DNA of 64,000 nt. Origin: Limnomonas spitsbergensis. Taxonomy: Eukaryota > Chlorophyta > Chlorophyceae > Chlamydomonadales. Both the position numbers and the translations under genes were made by a program. Of the stretch, positions 10,301 to 21,500 are shown one piece after another. The DNA lies in assembly GCA_037349105.1 (NCBI GenBank), contig JAYJMM010000036.1, forward strand, positions 930,001 through 994,000, given 5' to 3'. The notes beneath the pieces were generated by a model, which was not told the origin of the DNA, made no database searches, and worked only from the letters and a program-made list of their open reading frames with translations. Every line of letters starts with the position of its first letter. The first letter of the stretch is position 1.

Positions 10301-12134
10301 CTACCGTACAGGCAGAGTGCGTTCCGGCAAAATCCACTTCAATTAGTTGTTAGCGATACGTGGAGTTGGAAACAAACTATTATCAAGGGTGTGCGATAAC
10401 GACGTTGGAGGAATTATTAGGATTGGGGGGTGGGTGGATGATCAAACAATGAATACATTCCCTCGGGACGTAGTATACAATGAAAAAAACCCTTGGGCTT
10501 CATAAACAGTTATATGTCTCCTCAGGGGTGCGAAAAGGCGCTCTGCATGTGCCGTGAGGTGGGAATGAAGAGACAATCAATATCAGGGGTCCATGATATT
10601 GATGCTGGTCCGAATGAATAAATAATCCTGCAGGAGCACAAAGACAATTGTCTTCATCTGAGCGTGCGAAAAGTCGGACCAAAGCCACAGTACGAAAAAA
10701 CTGGAACCCTTCACATGGTGCACAACCTTCCATCGCCCACAACATTCCCGAGGCTCAGTGGAAATAGCGGTTCAGACTTCCAAAGTTTATCTCTAAACTA
10801 TCTGACACTCCTTCACCCCTGACCTACGGTCAACACACAATGCAGCCAATACAGGTCGGCCAGGAGGTGTGGACATGTGAGCCTGTCAAACAAGGTATAG
10901 CTGCGCAGCAGCTGGCGCACTTTTTGAAATCCGTGTTTAAAATCTGTGTCATCACAGTGCCCAACGCCTACCTGTGCAAAGAGCTCTGCTAGGCATGTGA
11001 GCAGATTCTCTTCACTGTCGTCAGACAGGTTGGCGGCGTACTGCAAAACCTTTTCCCGGAAGGGCTTGCAGAAATATAACGCCTGCAGCCAGGAGAGCGG
11101 GAGTTTGCCGCTGAGCTTGTAGGCTGGGGATTTGGACGCAACGAGGTTTAATGTCAAGGTTTCAAAACACAATATTTTACATATGCCTTAACCTGACCGC
11201 TTAAAGCATGGTTCTAGGCGTATGAGGCCCAGGGGACAGGGTTCAAATGGATAGCAGCACACCTCGGGAAAGGTCAAAGGCACAGAGGACAATTTATAAA
11301 TGTAAATGTCCTATCCTAGTGCGAGATGCAAGGACTCTTTATAAAAATAAGATTACGAGTTGGGCAAAAGCCTAGTTTTATTGCTATGGTTTTATTACTC
11401 GGTATTATAAGGCATGTGCATACACATATGTAAACATGTAAAAAACATGTGCATACAAGGATATAACCATTACTCAGGCCTTTCTACTCGGATCCTTGAA
11501 CTATGGGCAGCCCAGTTTCTAGAGAACATGGCCACAGGCAAACAGGCAAAGGCATTTCCTCTTGTGGCATAGATCCGTCATGTGGCTCATGGGTGTCATG
11601 CAACCAGCCTGGTTCACAATTTGTATGGCGTGGACACAGGTGGTATCCATATGGCACAGACGTGGTCTGCGTCCATAGGGCAAAGGCACAGGTTGTGTCC
11701 CGACATGAGACTTCTGGTCACAGGGGACCTTGGTCCGCCCGAGTTGGGAGGATTCTGGGGTCGAGTATGGACATGGCAGCATGCTGTGATCTAGGCCCAT
11801 GTGAATCATTGTATGTGGCATGCACATCATACAGCTGTAACGAAGTAGGGGGATGGCCGTCTGCAAGAGGGAATCTAGGATACCTGTATTCATGCACCTT
11901 GGAGGGGTCATGCGGTCATCATGATGGGGCATATGTGAGTGGGCGTGACGAGCACAGCACTGCGAATCCGTGGACCGGAAGTTTCTCACACTCGTGGAAA
12001 CCCAACGAAATCATGATCACCTGCAGCACCGAGTTTGCGTAGCAAGTGTTCCCATAGTTCTCAAGCCCGTAGATGTTCTCCCCGCACTCAGCCAATGCTT
12101 TGTCCAGACCAAGTTTGCTAGTACTGCTACCCAT
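4386..12134 (-). CDS. USP12/USP46: USP12/USP46-type ubiquitin-specific protease (9 exons found)
   Basis: Cysteine protease that removes ubiquitin from proteins; USP12/USP46 (plant UBP3/UBP4) enzymes usually act with WD40 cofactors. Exons, 5' to 3' on the minus strand: 12134-12021, 11082-10972, 9503-9405, 8039-7869, 7022-6928, 6428-6338, 6041-5983, 5432-5296, 4521-4386. All join in frame to about 338 residues, against about 366-370 for family members. The start MGSSTSKLG resembles the MG-x-SK start of plant relatives, a possible myristoylation signal. Catalytic Cys31 lies in [21 protein letters not shown] opens exon 4. The zinc finger uses C-L-Q-C across the exon 4/5 joint and FFCDHC in exon 6. 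[10 protein letters not shown] is in exon 7, the catalytic His294 in THGHYVSL, and the Asp about 309-310 in LFFDDES. The final exon is not found. Introns are long and filled with minisatellites. The family assignment is very firm. Confidence 0.93.
4850..5127. repeat. 17-bp minisatellite in protease intron 8
   Basis: About sixteen head-to-tail copies of a unit close to CTTGGGACCCCTATTTT, with a few variants (CCTATTACTTGGG, TTTTCATGGGACC). It lies in the intron between exons 8 and 9, near the exon 8 donor. It keeps three open frames and gives a repetitive ORF that should not be read as protein. Confidence 0.9.
5165..5290 (-). repeat. Duplicated 3' edge of protease exon 8 with splice donor
   Basis: On the minus strand the last ~65 bases of exon 8 (from CGGACTCCATGTTC to the GCATG before the donor at 5295) reappear 81 bases further on, at 5206-5280. 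The tail with a donor reappears again at 5165-5186. The true site reads GCATG|GTAAGTGAG. Copy 2 has a spoiled donor (GCATGGCGAGTGAG) and copy 3 a perfect one (GCATG|GTGAGTGTG). Confidence 0.85.
5440..5615 (-). repeat. Tandem copies of the 5' edge of protease exon 8 with acceptor
   Basis: The true exon 8 begins (minus strand) TTTGCAG|GATGCGCAAGCTGATGTACCGC. The upstream intron holds at least three copies of this edge, about 45 bases apart. They are at about 5498-5520, 5542-5566 and 5586-5610, each with CAGCTTGCA or a close variant on the plus strand next to a CTGCAG-like acceptor. A weaker copy lies at 5444-5475. Translated, they still resemble the MRKLMYRVV start of the exon. Confidence 0.8.
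7036..7738. repeat. GGCAGGCAG-type minisatellite in protease intron 4
   Basis: About 700 bases of interleaved short units (GGCAGGCAGGTGGACA, GATGAGCTGGCA, GGTGGTCA) arranged in larger duplicated blocks; 7260-7350 and 7380-7450, for example, are near-identical. It sits immediately upstream, on the minus strand, of the acceptor of exon 5 at 7022. CAGG occurs in every unit, so it is rich in AG dinucleotides close to a real acceptor. Confidence 0.9.
8040..8500 (-). repeat. Five 89-bp copies of the 5' edge of protease exon 4 with acceptor
   Basis: True exon 4 starts CTGTCCAG|GATGCCCACGAGTTCCTGAAC, encoding DAHEFLN of the conserved USP box. In the intron just upstream the same acceptor and first ~35 exonic bases recur at plus-strand positions 8121, 8210, 8299, 8388 and 8477 (start of GGCATC), nearly all 89 bases apart. 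Copies now encode [13 protein letters not shown], except the 8299 copy, which retains DAHEFLSYF. The last acceptor, near 8485, is degraded. They look like decoy acceptors carrying exonic sequence. Confidence 0.93.
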
Positions 12135-12942
12135 CGTGTGCGTTCAGCATCCAAACAAGGCAATAGAGGAGCTGAATCAGATTGCAGAAGAACCCGTATC
12201 GTCAGGCTTGGATCAGATCATGATATAGCGCCATGAAAAGATATTAACAATCGCGCTGTCGAATGTATTCTGACATTTGGAGCAAGAGTGAGCACTGGCA
12301 TCGATTTTAGTACGGCAGCGCGTCATTCTTCCTCTCCCTCATCTGCCGAGGCCTCTGTTCGATCCTCCTTGTTCCATTTTATGATTGACAGTAGAAACGA
12401 TGGTTTCTTATGTCTTCCCTCAGATGTCGAACAAACGAGTGGTGCGGACCTGTATTTCGAAGTAGACCCATGTCAACCGCCCATGTCTGACCATCTTAGG
12501 GCCGGTCTCTGTCCTACGTGCTACTCAGGCCATCTCCAAGGCATTGAGTAGACCGTTACTGTATACTAGAACAATTGGAAGGGCACACACGGCGTCGCTG
12601 ACTCAGCTAAGCACACAGTTGTGGCAAACTTTTTTCACTATGTCTGTCCAATGCCATACCTCCTCCACCGGGGCTCCTCGTGCGAGACCGTGACCATGCA
12701 TGCATGCTGATAGCGAAGGGCTGGCCCCTGGGACCGCCTCCCGAGTTTCCCGTTGCATTGTTTCTTTGTAATTCGGAACTTGGTTTTGGCTGAGCACCCC
12801 AGCAGTGGCCCAGCAGGGTGGGCCTGCACTCCTGCAGGCTTCATTGCAAGAGTATGAGGGGCACGGGAGCAAAAAATGTGCCAATGAGGGAGACATTGCT
12901 TTGTCCATAGCAAGTGCACGGCTGTCCCGCAACCCAGGTACT
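12135..12942. other. Intergenic DNA upstream of the protease, no gene seen
   Basis: This is the sequence immediately 5' of the protease start, in the gap between two divergent genes, so it should hold the protease promoter. I see no clear TATA box or recognisable element, and the short open frames have no recognisable motifs. Confidence 0.4.
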
Positions 12943-15900
12943 ATAATTCGAAATCCAAATGCGTACGGGGTTTTCTCGAACTCGTGCAATCCAGGGCTAA
13001 GCACTGCTGAATCAGCTGTAGGATCTTATCTGCCCTACCAGCCAGACATGTCTTAGCGAAGTCGCATTTCCCGGCAATTGCCCATTTCAATCGATATTTT
13101 CGCAATATTTCCCTCCCAGGCAATCTTATATTTCCTCGGAAGGGGTTTTAATATAGAGACAGAAGCGGAGAGGCAGATGCCAACTACAGCATCGCACAAA
13201 TCAACATCGCCACCTTGTATGCAACATGATACATTGAAGGGCTCTTAAGCTAAAACCCATCTACAGCACAGCCTACAGCCAATAAGACCTGGTACAGCAT
13301 GCCACTGCTTGGGCCTCATACCGTAGGCTGGTGCTTGCTTATCCCAATCGGACCAGCAGGGGCGGCTGTCCGGCGGCCTGCCAAAGGTGGTCTGGTGTGA
13401 ACTGAAATAAATTACTGCAAGCATAGAGGCCAATGCCACGTGTACCTACATACTTAACCCTAAACCTGCCCCTGCTGCTTGCACCTCACATGCGCTTAAC
13501 ATATTTTTGATGTGCCTACGATAGACACTGAGAAGACACCCCGACCTCATGACTCATGCCCTATTCCCCATTATCATGTCAATGACGTTACACCTCTAGG
13601 CCCTGGTCAAAAAGGCCCAGCCGCGTGGGCACCTGACTCAAGGGCGCCTAACTTTTATCATGCAAGACTCTCTTTTCCTTTCTTTTTGAGGCTGGCCTTT
13701 TCCTACTCTCTTTTCCTATCTCCTCTTGCATTAAGTTTCTTTTCCTCCTGACCGAGCCTTTTCAGCATTGGACTTCCTCATGGTGCCGCTCTCGTGCTTG
13801 TTACAACCCAAGAGCTTGAATTCCTGGACACGCTTCAGCACGGCCCTATGGAAAGAAATTGGGACCGCAAGTCAGTGAGTGGGCACTAGGTAGTCAGTTG
13901 AAATATTTTTAAGGCAATGACAGATTCAAAGGGTGGAAAAGGCAGACTGGACAGTGTGAACATAAATTTGTTTAAGAATGGGAGGGATATGGAATTGTGG
14001 TTTCCCAAGTACATGAAACAGGTGCATGATGTCGTGGTACGAATGTACAAAATGCCACATGAGCCAACGATGTCAACATACCTCCGCAAGAAATTAATGT
14101 TAATTTGCCTTCGCGGCTTAATAAATACCGTAACCCAAGTTTAATAATCTGAACGCATATAAGTATATAAGCCACGGTAGCATAATTCGAAATCCAAATG
14201 CGTACGGGGTTTTCTCGAACTCGTGCAATCCAGGGCTAAGCACTGCTGAATCAGCTGTAGGATCTTATCTGCCCTACCAGCCAGACATGTCTTAGCGAAG
14301 TCGCATTTCCCGGCAATTGCCCATTTCAATCGATATTTTCGCAATATTTCCCTCCCAGGCAATCTTATATTTCCTCGGAAGGGGTTTTAATATAGAGACA
14401 GAAGCGGAGAGGCAGATGCCAACTACAGCATCGCACAAATCAACATCGCCACCTTGTATGCAACATGATACATTGAAGGGCTCTTAAGCTAAAACCCATC
14501 TACAGCACAGCCTACAGCCAATAAGACCTGGTACAGCATGCCACTGCTTGGGCCTCATACCGTAGGCTGGTGCTTGCTTATCCCAATCGGACCAGCAGGG
14601 GCGGCTGTCCGGCGGCCTGCCAAAGGTGGTCTGGTGTGAACTGAAATAAATTACTGCAAGCATAGAGGCCAATGCCACGTGTACCTACATACTTAACCCT
14701 AAACCTGCCCCTGCTGCTTGCACCTCACATGCGCTTAACATATTTTTGATGTGCCTACGATAGACACTGAGAAGACACCCCGACCTCATGACTCATGCCC
14801 TATTCCCCATTATCATGTCAATGACGTTACACCTCTAGGCCCTGGTCAAAAAGGCCCAGCCGCGTGGGCACCTGACTCAAGGGCGCCTAACTTTTATCAT
14901 GCAAGACTCTCTTTTCCTTTCTTTTTGAGGCTGGCCTTTTCCTACTCTCTTTTCCTATCTCCTCTTGCATTAAGTTTCTTTTCCTCCTGACCGAGCCTTT
15001 TCAGCATTGGACTTCCTCATGGTGCCGCTCTCGTGCTTGTTACAACCCAAGAGCTTGAATTCCTGGACACGCTTCAGCACGGCCCTATGGAAAGAAATTG
15101 GGACCGCAAGTCAGTGAGTGGGCACTAGGTAGTCAGTTGAAATATTTTTAAGGCAATGACAGATTCAAAGGGTGGAAAAGGCAGACTGGACAGTGTGAAC
15201 ATAAATTTGTTTAAGAATGGGAGGGATATGGAATTGTGGTTTCCCAAGTACATGAAACAGGTGCATGATGTCGTGGTACAAATGTACAAAATGCCACATG
15301 AGCCAACGATGTCAACATACCTCCGCAAGAAATTAATGTTAATTTGCCTTCGCGGCTTAATAAATACCGTAACCCAAGTTTAATAATCTGAACGCATATA
15401 AGTATATAAGCCACGGTAGCATAATTCGAAATCCAAATGCGTACGGGGTTTTCTCGAACTCATGCAATCCAGGGCTAAGCACTGCTGAATCAGCTGTAGG
15501 ATCTTATCTGCCCTACCAGCCAGACATGTCTTAGCGAAGTCGCATTTCCCGGCAATTGCCCATTTCAATCGATATTTTCGCAATATTTCCCTCCCAGGCA
15601 ATCTTATATTTCCTCGGAAGGGGTTTTAATATAGAGACAGAAGCGGAGAGGCAGATGCCAACTACAGCATCGCACAAATCAACATCGCCACCTTGTATGC
15701 AACATGATACATTGAAGGGCTCTTTAGCTAAAACCCATCTACAGCACAGCCTACAGCCAATAAGACCTGGTACAGCATGCCACTGCTTGGGCCTCATACC
15801 GTAGGCTGGTGCTTGCTTATCCCAATCGGACCAGCAGGGGCGGCTGTCCGGCGGCCTGCCAAAGGTGGTCTGGTGTGAACTGAAATAAATTACTGCAAGC

Positions 15901-16659
15901 ATAGAGGCCAATGCCACGTGTACCTACATACTTAACCCTAAACCTGCCCCTGCTGCTTGCACCTCACATGCGCTTAACATATTTTTGATGTGCCTACGAT
16001 AGACACTGAGAAGACACCCCGACCTCATGACTCATGCCCTATTCCCCATTATCATGTCAATGACGTTACACCTCTAGGCCCTGGTCAAAAAGGCCCAGCC
16101 GCGTGGGCACCTGACTCAAGGGCGCCTAACTTTTATCATGCAAGACTCTCTTTTCCTTTCTTTTTGAGGCTGGCCTTTTCCTACTCTCTTTTCCTATCTC
16201 CTCTTGCATTAAGTTTCTTTTCCTCCTGACCGAGCCTTTTCAGCATTGGACTTCCTCATGGTGCCGCTCTCGTGCTTGTTACAACCCAAGAGCTTGAATT
16301 CCTGGACACGCTTCAGCACGGCCCTATGGAAAGAAATTGGGACCGCAAGTCAGTGAGTGGGCACTAGGTAGTCAGTTGAAATATTTTTAAGGCAATGACA
16401 GATTCAAAGGGTGGAAAAGGCAGACTGGACAGTGTGAACATAAATTTGTTTAAGAATGGGAGGGATATGGAATTGTGGTTTCCCAAGTACATGAAACAGG
16501 TGCATGATGTCGTGGTACAAATGTACAAAATGCCACATGAGCCAACGATGTCAACATACCTCCGCAAGAAATTTATGTTAATTTGCCTTCGCGGCTTAAT
16601 AAATACCGTAACCCAAGTTTAATAATCTGAACGCATATAACTATATAAGCCACGGTAGG
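12943..16659. repeat. 1239-bp unit in three near-identical tandem copies
   Basis: Copies occupy 12943-14181, 14182-15420 and 15421-16659. Each starts at ATAATTCGAAATCC and ends at GCCACGGTAG. I noticed only about five single-base differences among 3.7 kb (for example CGAATG/CAAATG near 14040/15279, TTAAGC/TTTAGC near 15724, AATTAATG/AATTTATG near 16573), so the amplification is very recent or actively homogenised. Each unit contains a degenerate dispersed MITE, a half fold-back element, and a short minus-strand exon-like frame (see 13731-13845). Confidence 0.97.
13731..13845 (-). CDS. Short exon-like ORF within each 1239-bp unit
   Basis: On the minus strand a CCATAG acceptor-like site is followed by an open frame of 37 codons ending in TAA. 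It starts AVLKRVQEFKLLG and ends KARSGGKET, and its basic, non-repetitive composition is plausible for a terminal exon. The equivalent frames are at 14970-15084 and 16209-16323. No upstream exon could be joined with confidence; the frame at 14141-14362 (start MPGREILRKYRLKW) is a possible partner. It may equally be chance. No family is recognised. Confidence 0.2.
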
Positions 16660-17189
16660 GTATGAACAAATGTAGCTCGACTTAGCTCACCAGGTTAGCT
16701 CACCCCCCTGGCTCAACTTAGCACACAAGAAATTTAGCACTGCTCAGCTCGGCTGAGCTCACAAACCAGAGAGGGAATGCAGTTGAGGCGTGGAATCGTG
16801 GATTCAGGAAGGAAAAGTGTGCTCACAGAAACAGATCTCTGACGCAAACTTCACATAACTTCCATGCCAAACTGTGCGTCCTGCCGAACCCCGCCCCTTG
16901 ACGTGACGTATGACGCATACAACTTCGAACTGATATTGATTATCCATTGGAACTGCCATATTTTTCTGCCCATGGCCGTATCGGGGGGTGGTCGTGTGAG
17001 CGCCCCTGGACATGGGCCGCGTCAGGCCGCGCCTTTCATGAAGCACAGCGAGCGAATCAGCAGATGCAGCAGAGCAGGTAGAAATGTGACATGGTGTCGA
17101 GCAGGACTCGAAAGAATAGGAGATTGACACCAAAGCGATTCAAAATCGGCAGCCATGTGTACGACCTATCCCCTGGACACCCACGCTCC
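16660..17189. other. Intergenic DNA between the tandem unit and the kinase promoter region
   Basis: It contains a short cluster of AGCTCAGCTCGGCTGAGCT-like words at 16675-16760, partly self-complementary. Otherwise no gene or known element is visible. Confidence 0.4.
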
Positions 17190-17460
17190 ACAGGGTCCAA
17201 TCAGAAACGACCTCTGCGGAACTCTTCCGCAGGCCATTAGACCATCGTACATTTTTTCCGCAGTCAATCAGAAACGGGCTGTAAATCTTTCCGCAGACTG
17301 TGGAAGTTCCGAGGAGGGGGGGGGTCCTCGGAGAAAAGGCCGCACGTGGGTCTTCTAAAGGCCTGCGGAAGATTTCCACAGACCCCGTTTCTGTACGACA
17401 GGGCCTGCGGAGGAGTTCCGCAGTCAATCAGAAACGGGCTGTCACACAAATGCCGCGTTC
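17190..17460. promoter_or_regulatory. TCCGCAG/CTGCGGA repeat cluster upstream of the receptor kinase
   Basis: Within 270 bases the words TCCGCAG or its complement CTGCGGA occur repeatedly, and the longer block TCCGCAGTCAATCAGAAACG is present twice (near 17259 and 17417). Part of the complement (CCCCGTTTCTG) lies between them, making the region partly palindromic. It ends about 110 bases before the kinase start codon, so it could be a promoter element. It could also be the remains of a small inverted repeat. A regulatory role is inference only. Confidence 0.3.
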
Positions 17461-17569
17461 AACACCGATACGCGACATGGTGCCATATGGACCCGCGCCT
17501 ACACTTCCCAGGATCCATGCTGGATAGACGTCGCCTTTCTTTCGTATTGAACCTCCTGTATTCATCTTA

Positions 17570-18594
17570 ATGGCAACACCGGAACCAGCAGTGCTGGGGC
17601 GGAAGGATATACAGCCCGTGGCGACAGAAGAGGAGGTCCAACGTGACGTGGAAACGAGCATGGATCTTGCCAGGGGCGACATTTCGGTGCCGCTTTCACC
17701 AAAACGCTCTTGGTTCTCCAGCAAATACCGGGTGCGTTCCGAGAGGGATGGTGCACCCAGCAATTAGCCCCGTTTCTGGATGATGATAGATGTGGCGGTG
17801 TCATCCATGCTGTGCGCCAGTGCGATTGGTGTTTGCATGCAATGGCCACGGTCGGATGCAGCTCTTGTGCAAGTTGAGTGTCATACACGTGCTGGTATTA
17901 CTCATCGCTGCTCTGATGTCGTCCGGTTAGAGGAGGTGGGGATCTGGGTCGCTTCGGGCCATGTTTCGCTTTTCTTTCACCGCGCTTCTCTCTTTAGCTG
18001 TCCCACCACTTTAATCTTTCTGGCTCTTTCCGAATAGGCTGCGAGTGTGTGCGCGTATGCGGTAACAACAAGTTGGGGTAGCTGCATGGTAGAAATAAAT
18101 GCCCCCTCTTGGCATCTACCGGTGCATACAGGCCACATGATATCCTTCGTTACACACCAGACCAATGCAACTGAATGCTCAACATGCCCTGGTACGGTCA
18201 CTCGTTTGTTTGAGAGCAGGGCCCCAGAGTGAGGTTGAAGGTCTATTGCCCATTTGGGCGCTGTTTTTGTGTGTCCTACAGCTACATTTCAGCTACAGCC
18301 CGACCTATGGCCTACAGGGCTAGGTACGATAGGACCTGTTGCTTGGGCCAGAGCCATAAGCCGGTCAAGGTTTGATCCCGACTGGCCCAGTGATGCCCTC
18401 CCAATGGTGGTCTGGCAGTCTGGCACACACCAAAATGACCGCTTACTAGAGCCAGCTTGCATCGCCTCACAGCCGTCATGAAAAGTGGGACATCGTATTT
18501 CTAAGGCTTTGCCCGTTGGTCCTGCAGGCCCTCAAGATGAAGCCTTGGTGGATTGTCGCTGCCCTCTGTTTCTGCCTGATCGCCATGGGACTGG
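17570..18594 (+). other. Kinase gene exons 1-2: cytoplasmic N-tail and first membrane segment
   Basis: Exon 1 (54 codons, [10 protein letters not shown]...) ends at CGG|GTGCGT, and exon 2 starts after CTGCAG at 18528. The join gives [20 protein letters not shown], a basic stretch followed by a hydrophobic run of about 18 residues, which fits an N-in/C-out anchor. If exon 1 is not used, translation could start at the ATG at 18537, directly before the hydrophobic run, and it would then act like a signal anchor or signal peptide. The exact phase match favours the longer form, but no upstream data exist to prove it. Confidence 0.7.
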
Positions 18595-21500
18595 GTGAGG
18601 AACAGAGCCATGCATAGTTTTGTTATCGAGTGGTGCACCACTATCAGTGAAGCAGGGCAGTATAGACAATTATGCCCTTACTTGTATCTCTTATCTGTCA
18701 ATGTTGGGAGAGGAAGCGGAGACCGGGGAGTCGGGAACACGGTGGAGAATCGCTGGTTACATCTTGATACAATCGTGGAGCAACAGAGTCGGCGTATAAT
18801 AAGATCACGAAACAACAGAGTCTCAGTATAAGAAGGCTAGGCAAACAAGGCATGCCCTAGTCTATGACAAATCAGAATTACTACCATGCATAGCAGAGTC
18901 ATGAGCACAGTCATAGTGTCATGGCTAACGTGCCACTAGTCATGGCAACTCAAGTAATCACTGAACTTCGGAAGGAAGTTACTAAGAACAAACACACACA
19001 GAAACGAGCTTCAATCCGCACAGAGTAATATGCGAACTAGCATGACTAAAAGCATGGCATCCTAGCTACCATCTCTGACAGGCACTTTCTAGGTGCCAGC
19101 TCTGTTACAATCAGCTACAGTTCAGCACTGTGGCCCCTGGCTAGAAGCCCCTGGTTCGGCCAGCCCTGCTGCTAGTGCCAATGGCCGGAGGCCGGTCCAG
19201 GTTTGGTGTGATTCGGCCCAAGGGTGGCCGCGGGGCGGCCCAGCAAAGGTGATCCGGTACCCACAAAAATAAACACTGGAGCCATGAAATCAAAGCCTAG
19301 GAAACAGAGGGCGGTGCCAAGTCTGGACCACATCATCATGCCGCGTCTGGGAGGCATGATTGGCACACCATGGTCTTCAATCTCTGAAAGTTTTTTTGCT
19401 TGTAAGGCTTCGCAAGCTCTATTAAAAAGTCTGAAGCGGTACGGTATAGTGAAATGTAAAATTTACAGAAGAATGCATTTCGTTAGTTTTCCCTGTACCC
19501 GTGCAGTGTCTTGTGCTGTCGTGGTCCAGCTAGAAGGCTGAAAAGCGTCCAGGCTTAAGCCTCTTTTTTCTGACGTAGAAGTAGAACAAAACCAGGCAGC
19601 GCCATACTCAGCTTCTTATTATTGCTGATGTCTTCGGCTGTTGGCTGCTTGGCGCCCCGTATTGCCTACTGAGCTCCGTGCCTTTTCCTTTCCTCTGCAG
19701 GTTTGTGGGGAGTGATGGCAGCATCAGACAGCCAAGTGACAGCACGCAAGTGAGCTTGTTTGTTTGTTGGAACAGCACTGGTGCCTGCAGGCTGATACTG
19801 GGTTAAGTAATTTCCTAACCTTGGGGTCTTTGGCTGTATTGCCACGCTTGGTCACACTCATCTCACGTAGTCACAGTACCGGCATCACCACGCTTGGTCA
19901 CACTCATCTCACGTAGTCACACTACCGGCATCACCACGCTTGGTCACACTCATCTCACTAAGTCACACTACTGGCATCGCCACGCTTGGTCACACTCATC
20001 TCACGTAGTCACAGTACCGACATCACCACGCTTGGTCACAATCATCTCACGCAGTCACACTACCGGCATCACCACGTTCTGTCACACTCATCTCACGTAG
20101 TCACACTACCGGCATCACCACACTTGGTCACACTCATTTCACTAAGTCACACTACTGGCATCGCCACGCTTGGTCACACTCATCTCACGTAGTCACAGTA
20201 CCAACATCACCACGCTTAGTCACAATCATCTCACGCAGTCACACTACCGGCATCACCACGTTCTGTCACACTCATCTCACCTAGTCACACTACCGGCATC
20301 ACCACGCTTGGTCACACTCATATCACGTAGTCACACTACCGGCATTGCCACACTTGGTCACACTCATCTCACATAGTCACACTACCGGCATCACCACGTT
20401 CTGTCACACTCATCTCACGTAGTCACACTACAGGCATCACCACGCTTAGTCACAATCATCTCACGCAGTCACACTACCGGCATCACCACGTTCTGTCACA
20501 CTCATCTCACCTGGTCACACTACCGGCATCACCACGCTTGGTCACACTCATCTCACATAGTCACACTACCGGCTTTACCACGCTTTTGTCACACTCATCT
20601 CACATAGTCACACTACCGGCATCACCACGTTCTGTCACACTCATCTCACGTAGTCACACTACCGGCATCACCACGCTTAGTCACAATCATCTCACGCAGT
20701 TACACTACCGGCATCACCACGTTTTGTCACACTCATCTCACCTAGTCACACTACCGGCATCACCACGCTTGGTCACACTCATCTCACATAGTCAAACTAC
20801 CGGCTTTACCACGCTTTTGTCACACTCATCTCACATAGTCACACTACCGGCATCACCATGCTTGGTCACACTCATATCACGTAGTCACACTACCGGCATC
20901 ACCACGCTTGGTCACACTGATCTCACTCTTTGTCCGTCAGGATGACTGCAATAACAGTGGCGAGCGGCAAGGCGCTGAATGTCGAGTCGGTCCTTAGCTC
21001 GGTGCTTAACCCTTGCATCACCATTGCGACTCTCATCAAGTAAGTGCTCCGGGGAAGTCAATGAGACGTCAGATGGAATGCAGGAGGTGTTCTTAGGGAC
21101 ACCAATATTTCGTTTTTCGAGTGCCAGTCCACCCGAAAAACGAAATATTGGTGTCCCTAAGAACACCTCCTGCAGGAGATGTTCTGGCAGGCCGCCGCGC
21201 AGCCGCCAAAGGCCCGACTATGTCCCAACCTGGACCGGCCTGGCGGCCTACAACTGGTGGCAAAAGCAGCATGGCTAGTTACAAGCGAAGCCTCCGGCCA
21301 GAGGCCGTAGTGTAGCTGACATGTAGCCAAGTCACGAAGAAAGAAACACTGAGGGAGTGAGGGGAATCAACGTGAGGGTTTTTCGGAAATCAGGGAGATG
21401 ACCCGTCCATACGTCTGAGATCCCACGCCTGCGGTCACACTAGAATCAAACCTGCCCTGGAGGAAATGTTGGGACTCGAAACCTGCATCTACAAGGTTGG

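Noticed and set aside
19894..20945. His/Ser/Thr-rich ORFs in the 46-bp array
   Set aside because: Repeat-driven frames within kinase intron 3.
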